From: an uncultured Anaerolineales bacterium
GTDB lineage: Bacteria; Chloroflexota; Anaerolineae; Anaerolineales; UBA6663
Length of the DNA: 64,000 nucleotides
Assembly: GCA_937952305.1 (NCBI GenBank)
Contig: CALFZO010000142.1
Location: 27,832-91,831, forward strand
Direction of reading: 5' to 3'
Under the pieces are notes generated by a model that worked only from the letters and a program-made list of their open reading frames with translations, was not told the DNA's origin and searched no databases. This document shows, piece after piece, positions 8,503 through 17,200 of this stretch. The position numbers and the translations under genes were made by a program. Within the stretch, counting starts at the first letter, position 1. Each line of letters starts with the position of its first letter.

Positions 8503-9080
8503 CAGGCGGCCTCCTCCAGAGTCTTGGCGCGCTCCAAGATGGCGTTGAGTTGGGCCAGCCCATCGATCTTCTTGGGCTCACGCCAATCTAGCTGGCGCTT
8601 GGTAAGCATGCCCCAGCCGAGGGAGGCCATGCCGGCCAGTTTGCTCGGGTGGAACTTGAGGTTGTGGCGGGTGGCCAGCCCAAACTCAAAACTGCGTCCG
8701 TAGCGCTCCACCTGATCGGTGAAGGTCTCAGACAGGCCCGCCGCCGGGTTCTTGTTCTCCTCATAGAGCTTGGCGCGGATGGCGAAGTTCTTGAGGGCGT
8801 ACATGATGTCCGTGATGTGAACTTCCTGCGGGCAGCGCACCGTGCAGAAGTAACAGGACACGCAGTACCAGGGCGTGTTGCTGCGCAGGACCTCATTCCG
8901 CATGTCGGCCCGGATCATGGCGAAGAGGGCGCGCGGCGTGTGGTCCATGTCCCCGCCGGACGGGCAGGAGCCGCCGCACGTCCCGCACTGGATGCACATC
9001 TCCAGGCGGGATTCGCCCGGGGTCGCGGCGATCACCTCCTCCAGAAAATTCTTGGGGCGCTCAGCGGCTTGTGTGGTCAA
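8502..9080 (-). CDS. hdrC: HdrC, ferredoxin-like subunit with TTG start
   Basis: A 192-residue protein with two [4Fe-4S] motifs, CIQCGTCGGSCP near residue 29 and CVSCYFCTVRCP near residue 72, the pattern of HdrC, which carries electrons between HdrA and HdrB. Translation appears to begin at TTG (9080-9078), because a very strong GGGAGGTGA ribosome site stands six bases before it and no in-frame ATG lies nearby. This is the first gene of the hydrogenase operon. Its leader contains the terminator and stem described at 9124-9250. Confidence 0.94.
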   Translation of the reverse strand: MTTQAAERPKNFLEEVIAATPGESRLEMCIQCGTCGGSCPSGGDMDHTPRALFAMIRADMRNEVLRSNTPWYCVSCYFCTVRCPQEVHITDIMYALKNFAIRAKLYEENKNPAAGLSETFTDQVERYGRSFEFGLATRHNLKFHPSKLAGMASLGWGMLTKRQLDWREPKKIDGLAQLNAILERAKTLEEAA

Positions 9081-9123
9081 AGGTCACCTCCCGTGGGCAT
9101 GGGCGCGAAGCCGAGCACAGGCG

Positions 9124-9170
9124 AAAAAACAGACGACCTCACACCCCAAAACAAGGCGGAGGTCGTCTGT
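9124..9170 (-). terminator. Intrinsic terminator in the hdrC leader (attenuator)
   Basis: On the minus strand a perfect 12-bp stem (ACAGACGACCTC at 9170-9159 with its complement at 9140-9129) and an 18-base loop are followed at once by five more Ts (9128-9124). It stands 43 bases before the hdrC start codon, and the only gene upstream is transcribed the other way. It therefore cannot serve an upstream gene on this strand and most likely controls read-through into the hydrogenase operon. Confidence 0.8.
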
Positions 9171-9250
9171 GCGGAAGCGCTGCGGGCGGCCAGACAGGCT
9201 GGGGGAATGTTCCACTGATCCGGCCCGATCCGGTTGTCGGCGCAGCCTGT
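9171..9250 (-). promoter_or_regulatory. Candidate riboswitch or antiterminator element of the hdr operon
   Basis: Upstream of the leader terminator, ACAGGCTG (9250-9243) pairs perfectly with CAGCCTGT (9201-9194), closing a 41-base domain with an internal CCGG/CCGG hairpin. TGTCTG (9196-9191), which overlaps the 3' arm of this stem, can instead pair with CAGACG (9169-9164) in the 5' arm of the terminator. The two alternatives exclude each other, the layout of transcription-attenuating riboswitches. I do not recognise a known class. Confidence 0.5.
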
Positions 9251-9569
9251 GACGATATGCATCAAGTTGCCTAACAATCGCTAGGTGGTTTGGCCCATTA
9301 TCGCGGTGCCGTTGCCAACTTCGAGAGTGCCAATAGTCATCGAGAATCACTGCTTTCGATCACTTCGCAATTCCGCCACAATGGACCGGCTTAAGAGTCT
9401 ATCTCCCACCCTGCGCGACCTTCTACAGATCGGCGGGTTGTCCAACCATTCAGAAGTCATATGTCTCTCATGCAATTCAGGTTATTTTTGTCACTCTCAT
9501 CTGTTTTGTCGGTGTCCTATAAATTTGGTCTGAGCTTTGCGTCACAATCGAAAGCAGCGGGAGGTGAGC
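9251..9569. promoter_or_regulatory. Divergent promoter region between hdr and lipid-synthase operons
   Basis: About 320 bases without a gene, more AT-rich than the flanks. It must hold the promoters for both divergent operons. On the plus strand TATAAA near 9519-9524 could be a -10 for the acyl-CoA dehydrogenase, but no good -35 is at the right distance. On the minus strand I see no convincing sigma-70 pair. Confidence 0.4.
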
Positions 9570-11207
9570 ATGTCTGGCTTGGACCGGGACACGCGTGACT
9601 TGATTTTGGCCACGCTGAAGAAGTACGCGGATCGCAAGCTCACCCCCGAATTCCTTCTCCACCTCGACCACGCCGACCAGTTTCCGCACGACGTCCTGCG
9701 CGAACTCAACGACCCCGGCCAGATCGGCCTGCACCTCGTCTTCATCCCGGAGGCGCAGGGCGGAATGGGCGGCAGCGCCTATGACATTTACCGCGTCTCC
9801 GAACTGATGGCGGCCATCGATCTGGGCATCGCCACCGGCGTGTTGGCGACCTTCCTGGGCACCGATCCGATCACGGTCGGCGGCACGCCGGACCAGAAGC
9901 AGCACTGGATGGGCCGCATCGCCGAGGAAGCCCTGTTGGTGGCCTACGGCGCCACCGAGCCGCAAGCCGGCAGCGACCTGGCGATGCTGTCGACCAAGGC
10001 CGTGCCCGTCCACGAGGACGGCCGGGTCACAGGCTACCGGATTACGGGCCGCAAGCAGTGGATCAGCAACGGCGGCGTGGCCGACGTCTACACGGTGTTG
10101 GCCAACGCGCCCGGCGGCCCCTCCTGGTTCATCGTCGAAAAAGACGCGCCCGGCTTTTCGCGCGGCAAGCCCGAGGACAAGCACGGCATCCGCGCCAGCA
10201 ACACGGCCGCGCTCTTTCTGGAGGACGTGTACGTGCCGGCTGACCGGCTGGTGGGCGGCGTGGAAGGGCAGGGCCTGGCCCAGGCCCAGGCCGTGTTCGG
10301 GTACACGCGCCTGATGGTGGGCGCCTTTGGCCTGGGGGCCGGCTGGGAGGCGATGCGCCGCGCCATCCGCTATTCTCAGGAGCGCATTCAAGCCGGCGCG
10401 CCCCTCAGCCAGAAGCAGGGTTACACGCACAAGCTGATTGTGCCCAACGTCGCCCGGCTGGAGGCCGCGCGCGCCTACATCGAATGGGTGGCCGAGCAGC
10501 TGGACGCCGCCGAGGGCCACGGCCTGGCCACCGAGGGCGCGGTCGCCAAGTACACGGCCACCGAGGCCGGCAACCGCGCGGCCGAGGACGCCATTCAGGC
10601 TTTGGGCGGCTACGGTTACACGCGCGAGTACCTGGTGGAGAAGATCAAGCGCGACGTGCGCATCACGTGCATCTACGAAGGCACGTCCGAGATCATGGAG
10701 TGGACGATCGCGCGCGACCGCTGGCAGCTGCACCTCAAGACGCGCGGCGCCTACTACCTGGATTGGGCCGCCCGCCTGGACGCCCACCACGCCGCCCACC
10801 CAGACGACGGCGCGCGCGCGGCAGCCCTGGGCCTGCGCGCTTTGGCGGCGCTGCTGGAGCGCTGCCGCCTGGATAAGCTCACGCGCAATCAGCACGTCCT
10901 CTTCCGGTTGGGCGAACTCATCGCCTGGACGGAGACGGCCGCCGTCTTCGCCGAGCGCGTCTCCCAGAAGCCGACCGAAGCGCTCGCGCTGGGCGTGCCG
11001 GCCCGCCAGGCCCTGGCCCGTGTCTACGCCCGGCAGGCCGCGCTTAAGGTGGCCGCCGACGGCCTGGGGCTGGCGATCGGCGCCGGGCAGACGGATCCGG
11101 ACCTGGGCCGAGCCCTGGGCCTGCCGGCCATCTACATGATCCAGGCCGGCCAGATCGCCGATATGGACCTGGCGGCGGGCGAGCTCAACAAGGCTTTCGG
11201 AAGCTGA
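9570..11207 (+). CDS. Acyl-CoA dehydrogenase, first gene of the megasynthase operon
   Basis: A 545-residue FAD enzyme that oxidises acyl thioesters at the alpha-beta bond. The family signatures are present: YGATEPQAGSDLAM for flavin binding near residue 128, the KQWISNGG segment, AIQALGGYGYTREY, and the catalytic base Glu370 in IYEGTSEI. It is longer than the usual 380-400 residues because of a helical C-terminal extension of about 150 residues, as in the very-long-chain type. The start at 9570 has an ideal GGGAGG site. It leads an operon with a polyketide-type megasynthase that lacks an enoylreductase domain, so it may act on the synthase product or, in reverse, reduce its enoyl intermediates. 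The substrate cannot be told from sequence. Confidence 0.9.
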   Translation: MSGLDRDTRDLILATLKKYADRKLTPEFLLHLDHADQFPHDVLRELNDPGQIGLHLVFIPEAQGGMGGSAYDIYRVSELMAAIDLGIATGVLATFLGTDPITVGGTPDQKQHWMGRIAEEALLVAYGATEPQAGSDLAMLSTKAVPVHEDGRVTGYRITGRKQWISNGGVADVYTVLANAPGGPSWFIVEKDAPGFSRGKPEDKHGIRASNTAALFLEDVYVPADRLVGGVEGQGLAQAQAVFGYTRLMVGAFGLGAGWEAMRRAIRYSQERIQAGAPLSQKQGYTHKLIVPNVARLEAARAYIEWVAEQLDAAEGHGLATEGAVAKYTATEAGNRAAEDAIQALGGYGYTREYLVEKIKRDVRITCIYEGTSEIMEWTIARDRWQLHLKTRGAYYLDWAARLDAHHAAHPDDGARAAALGLRALAALLERCRLDKLTRNQHVLFRLGELIAWTETAAVFAERVSQKPTEALALGVPARQALARVYARQAALKVAADGLGLAIGAGQTDPDLGRALGLPAIYMIQAGQIADMDLAAGELNKAFGS

Positions 11208-11285
11208 CGCCTGGCGAAAGATGAGTGCCAAAAGCCCGAGCGGCAACGGTCGTCCCTCTTTTACTGTCTGATGCGGAGCTGCACC

Positions 11286-14200
11286 ATGGACTCCTCCAAC
11301 CGCGCCGTCGCCATCGTCGCCCTGGGAGCCATGCTCCCGGATGCGCCGGATGTCCCAACGTTCTGGCACAACCTTGTCGCCGGACGGTACAGCATCCGTG
11401 AGGTGCCGCCCGCCCGCTGGCGCTGGCAGGACTACTATGACCCCGACCCGGCGGCCCCGGACAAGACCTACAGCAAGATCGGCGGCTGGGTAGAAGGCTT
11501 CGAGTTTGATTGGAAGCGGTTCAAGATCCCGCCCCGGGTGGCGGCGGCCATGGATGTCGGCCAGCAGTGGGCGGTGACCATCGCGGCCCAAGTCCTGGCC
11601 GATTACGGCTACCCGGCGCGGCCGCTCGACACTGAGCGCACGGCGGTGGTGTTAGGCACGGCCATGGGCGGCGAGCTGCACTACGTCACTCACCTGCGCA
11701 TCGCCTTCCCGGAGTATGCGCGTGCGCTGGAGGCCGTCGACGATTTCCGCCAGCTGCCGGAGGCGCTCCGCGCCGCGATCCTGGCGCAGTGGCGCGATCT
11801 GGTCGGCCAGGCCGTCCCGCCGATCACTGAAGACTCCATGCCCGGCGAGCTGCCCAACATCGTCGCCGGCCGGGTGGCCAACGTCTTCAACCTGCGCGGC
11901 CCCAGCTTCATCACCGACGCCGCCTGCGCCTCGGCGCTGGCCGCCGTCGATGCCGCGGTGGAGATGCTGGTCAATCACGAAGTGGACGCCGTGCTCACCG
12001 GCGGGGTGGACCGCAACATGGGCGTGTCCAGCTTCGTCAAGTTCTGCAAGATCGGGGCCTTGAGCGCCACCGGGACGCGCCCCTTCGGCGACGGCGCCGA
12101 CGGCTTTGTCATGGGGGAGGGCGCGGCGGCGTTCCTGCTCAAACGCCTGGCGGACGCCGAGCGCGACGGCGACCGCATCTACGCGGTCGTGCGCGGCGTG
12201 GGCGGCTCCAGCGACGGCAAGGGCAAGGGCATCACGGCCCCCAACCCGGCCGGCCAACTGCTGTCCACGCGCCGGGCCTGGGAGAACGCCGGCCTGGATC
12301 CGGCCACGGCCACGCTGGTGGAGGCCCACGGCACCAGCACACGGGTCGGCGATGTGGTCGAAGTGGAGAGCCTGACCAATGTCTTCGGCGCGGCCGGTCC
12401 GCAGCGGATCGGCCTGGGTTCGGTCAAGAGCAACCTCGGCCATCTCAAGGCCGGCGCGGGTGCGGCTGGCCTGCTCAAGTCGACGCTGGCGCTGCACCAC
12501 CGCCTGCGGCCGCCCACGCTGAACGCGCGCCAGCCCAACCCCAACATCGACTTCGCGCGCACGCCGTTTCGCCTGCTGCACGAGGCGGAGGAGTGGACTC
12601 GGTCCAACGGCACACCGCGCCGCTGCGGCGTCAGCGCCTACGGCTTCGGCGGCACGAACTTCCACGTCGTGCTGGAGGAGCACGTGCCGGGCGCGTTGAC
12701 GCCGCGGCCGAAGAGCGTGGCGGTGAGCGCGTGGGGCTCGGAGGAGCGGGCGAGCGCGGGAGCACCAGGACAAGGCGCTCAGGCCTCCCCAGCAGCGACC
12801 GCCCCGGCCATCCAGAGACAGGCTGTCAATATGAACACTGTTTCCGCCGCTTCCGTGAGCTCGTCGTCGGTCGCACCTCTGCGCGGCCTCCTGGCCCTGG
12901 GCGCGGCCGACCCCGCCGCCCTCCAGGCGAAGATCGCGGAGACGCTGGCGCGCGTGCAGTCCGGCTGGACGCCGCCGCGCGTCCTCCCAGCCGCGGCCGA
13001 CCTGAGCGCGCCCGAGCGCCTGGTGATCGACTTCGGGGAGGCCGCCGAACTGCGCGACCGGCTGACCAAGGCGCAGAAAATGGCCGCCACGCCCGGCCCG
13101 GCGGCCTGGAAACCACTCCAGGCGCAGGGCATCTTCCGCGGCAGCGGCGCGCCGCCCGGACGGATCGCCTTCCTCTACCCGGGCCAGGGCAGCCAATACC
13201 TCGAGATGGGCCGTGACCTGGCCGCGGCCTCCGCGACGGTGGCCCGCGTCTTCGCCGAGGGCGATCAGGTGATGACGCCCATCCTGGGCCGGCCGCTGAC
13301 CCACTATCTCTTCCCGGGCACCAGCGATCCGGCCGCGCTCAAGTCGGCCGAGAAGGAACTGCAGCAGACGGCCATCACCCAGCCGGCCATGCTCACCCTG
13401 GATACAGCCTTGCACCAGCTGCTGGCCGATTACGGCTTCCGCCCGGACATGGTGATGGGCCATTCGCTGGGAGAGTACGCGGCCCTGATCGCGGCCGGCG
13501 TGATGCCGTTCGCGGATGCGCTGGAGGCGGCGGCGGCGCGCGGCGCGGAGATGACGCGCGTCAGCATGGGCGACAACGGCTGGATGGCGGCCGTCATGGC
13601 GCCGTACGACGTCATCGCGCGCACGCTGGCCGAGATCCCGGGCTATGTGGTGGCCGCCAACATCAACAGCTACAGCCAGTGCGTCATCGGCGGCGAGAGC
13701 GCGGCGGTGGCGCGGGCCATCGAAGTCTTCATCCAGCGCGGCTACCAGGCCGTGCGCCTGCCGGTCAGCCACGCCTTCCACACCCGCATCGTGGCGCCGG
13801 CCAGCGGGCCGCTGCGCCAGGTCCTGGACCGCCTGCGCATCGCGCCGCCGCAGCTGCCGCTGGTGGCCAACGTCACCGGCGAGTTCTACGCCACCAGCGT
13901 GGACGGCATCAAAGACCTGCTCGAGCAGCAGATTGCGTCCCCGGTGCAGTGGATCAAAGGCGTGGAGACGCTCTACGCCGCGGGCGTGCGCGTCTTCGTG
14001 GAGGTCGGCCCCAAGAAGGCGCTCAAAGGCCTGGTGGACGACATCCTGGCCCAGAAACCCGAGGTCTGGTCGCTCTTCACAAACCATCCCAAGACCGGCG
14101 AGCTGGCCAGCTTCAACCAGGCGCTGTGCGGGTTGTATGCGGCCGGCTACGGCGCGGCGATCCGCGGCGAATCAACCGGGGTCGCTGTGCTGGTGACCCG

Positions 14201-17200
14201 TCCGCCGGCCGGCAAGAGCAGCCTGGCTTCTGAAGCTAACGAGGAGACGACTATGGCCGCCAGCACCAATGGGAACCTGCCCGTGGACGTTCTGAGCCAG
14301 GCGATCGCCCAGGCCTTGCAGCAAGTCGGGCGGTCCTCGCCAAGCCCGGCGCCCGCCGCCGCCCTGGATCGCAATGCGCCACCGGCCGGCTCCATCGTGA
14401 TCACCGGCACCGGCCTGGGGCTGCCCGGCGCGGAGAAACCGGTGATGGACCCGGACAACGCCCTGCGCATCCTGCGCGGCGAGCAGTTTGTGGACCTGAT
14501 CCCGGAGCGGTTCCGCCAGCGCATCCTGGCCAAACGCATTACGCGCGTGGTGAAGAGCGAGGACGGCAGCGGCCGCTTCGAGGTCATCAACGACACGAGC
14601 GACGTGATCCGGCTGGCCGGCCGGCCCGGACCGTTCAACCTGGCCGAAGAGTACGGCGTGCCGGAGAAGCTGGTGGAGGCCCTGGACCTGACGACGCAGC
14701 TGGCGATGGCGGCCGGCCTGGACGCCCTGCGCGAGGCCGGCCTCCCGCTGGTGCTCACCTACAAGCGGACGACCACCGGCAAGCTGCTGCCGGACCGCTG
14801 GCTGCTGCCGGAGCCGCTGCGCGACGAGACCGGCGTCATCTTCGCCAGCGCCTTCCCGGGCGGCGACCGCTTCGCCGAGGAGTTCTCGCGCTACTACCAG
14901 TGGCAGTCCCGCCAGAGCCAGCTGGAGGCGCTGGAGGACCTGCGCCGCTACACCGATGACGCGGCGACGCTGCGCGAGCTCGACCGCCGCAGCGTGGATT
15001 TGCGCGAACAGCTGGCGCGGGAGCCGTATGAGTTTGATCGGCGCTTCCTGTTCCGCGTCCTGTCGATGGGCCACAGCCAGTTCGCCGAATACATCGGCGC
15101 GCGCGGCCCCAACACGCAGGTCAACGCCGCCTGCGCCAGCACCGCCCAGGCCATCGCCCTGGCCGAAGACTGGATCCGGGCCGGGCGCTGCCGGCGCGTC
15201 ATCGTCATCGGCGCCGACGCCGTGACCAGCGACAACCTGATGGAGTGGGTGGGCGCCGGCTTCCTGGCCACGGGCGCCGCCGCCACCGACGACCGCGTGG
15301 AAGAAGCCGCCCTGCCGTTCGACCGGCGCCGGCACGGCACATTGATGGGCATGGGGGCGTGCGCGCTGGTGGTGGAGAGCGAGGACGCGGCGCGTGAGCG
15401 CGGCCTGCGCGGCTTGGTGGAACTGCTCAGCAGCGAGACCAGCAACAGCGCCTTCCACGGCACGCGCCTGGACGTAAGTCACATCGCCCAGGTGATGAAC
15501 AACCTGGTGACCAGCGCCGAGCGGCGCTTCGGCCTGCACCGCCATGCCATCGCCCCGCACCTGGTCTTCATGTCCCACGAGACCTTCACCCCCGCGCGTG
15601 GCGGCAGCGCCGCGGCCGAGGTGGTAGCCCTGCGCGAGACCTTCGGCGAATCGGCCAGCGACGTGGTCATCGCCAACACCAAGGGTTTCACCGGCCACCC
15701 GATGGGCGTGGGCATCGAGGACGTCATCGCCGTCAAGATCCTGGAATACGGCCTGGTGCCGCCGGTGCCCAACTTCCGCGAGGTCGATCCTGATCTGGGG
15801 CGCCTGAACCTCAGCCGGGGCGGCCGCTACCCGGTGCAGTACGCGCTCCATCTGGCGGCTGGCTTCGGATCACAAATCAGCCTGACCCTCACGCGCCGCA
15901 TCGCCGGCGCTCCGCAGCGCGTGGACAACCCGGCCCGCTACCGGCGCTGGCTGGCCGAAGTCAGCGGCTACGACCAGGCCGAGACCGAAGTGGTCAAGCG
16001 CGTGCTCCGGGTGCGGGCCGATCTGCCGCCCAACCGCCCGCCGGCGCCGTCGTCCTGGCAGTACGGCACCGGGCCGATGGTGCGCGTGCCGGCCTCGGCC
16101 GAAAGTATCGGGACGGCGTACGTCCCGGCGCGATTGAGCCTGCCTGCCGTGGAGGAGAAACCGCTGGCCGTCAACTGGCCGGTGGCCCCGGTGTTAGCGC
16201 CAGCCCCGGAGCCGGTGGCCATCCGCCCAAGCAGCCCGGCGGTGGAGGCCAGACCACGGCCTACGGAAGCGCCGGCCTCGGCCAAGACTGAGCCGCCGTC
16301 GGCCGCGCCGGCGCCGTCGCCGGACGCGGTGTCCGAACAGGTGCTGGCGATCGTGGCCGAGAAGACGGGCTATCCACGCGACATGCTGGAGCTGGACCTG
16401 GACATGGAGGCCGATCTCGGGATCGACACGGTTAAGCAGGCCGAGACGTTCTTGGCGATCCGCGAGACGTACGGCATCCCGCGCCGCGACGATCTGAAGC
16501 TGCGCGACTACCCGACGCTGCGCCACGCCATCCAGTTCGTGTACGAGAACCGGCCCGAACTCAGGCCGGCCGCGCCGGAAGCGCCGGCCCCGGCCAAGGC
16601 AGAGCCGCCGTCGGCCGCGCCGGCGCCGTCGCCGGACGCGGTGTCCGAACAGGTGCTGGCGATCGTGGCCGAGAAGACGGGCTATCCACGCGACATGCTG
16701 GAGCTGGACCTGGACATGGAGGCCGATCTCGGGATCGACACGGTTAAGCAGGCCGAGACGTTCTTGGCGATCCGCGAGACGTACGGCATCCCGCGCCGCG
16801 ACGATCTGAAGCTGCGCGACTACCCGACGCTGCGCCACGCCATCCAGTTCGTGTACGAGAACCGGCCCGAACTCAGGCCGGCCGCGCCGGAGACGCCCGG
16901 CCCAAAAGCTGAAGCGGCCGCGCCGGCCGCGTCTCCGGCGCCGGAGCAGACCGCGCCCAGCCGCGCCGCCGCCTGGCGCCTGGAAGACGCCGATCAGTTC
17001 CCGCGCCGGGTGCCTGTCCCGGTGCTGCGGCCGCCGCTGGACCTGTGCAAGCCGACCGGTGTGACGCTGAACGCCGGTGGGCGCGTGCTTGTGATGTTGG
17101 ACGAAGGCGGCGTTGGCCGCGCCCTGATCACGCGCCTGGAAGCTCTCGGCGTGCATGTTCTGACGCTCGGGCAGGCCCCGACGGCTGAGGCCCTGGACAG

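Noticed and set aside
5851..8703. A 950-codon open frame opposite hdrA, hdrB and hdrC
   Set aside because: Same reasoning: shadow of genes with intact cofactor motifs, biased composition and no recognisable fold.
9077..9277. A 66-codon leader peptide whose stop overlaps the hdrC TTG start
   Set aside because: The frame crosses the intrinsic terminator and the upstream stem and has no ribosome site. RNA structure explains the region better, though translational coupling cannot be fully excluded.
9477..11591. A 704-codon minus-strand frame across the acyl-CoA dehydrogenase gene
   Set aside because: Opposite to a gene with all catalytic motifs. It would also run through the divergent promoter region.
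11652..15851. Long minus-strand frames (811 and 559 codons) within the megasynthase
   Set aside because: Antisense shadows of KS and AT domains, low-complexity Arg/Ala/Gly composition.
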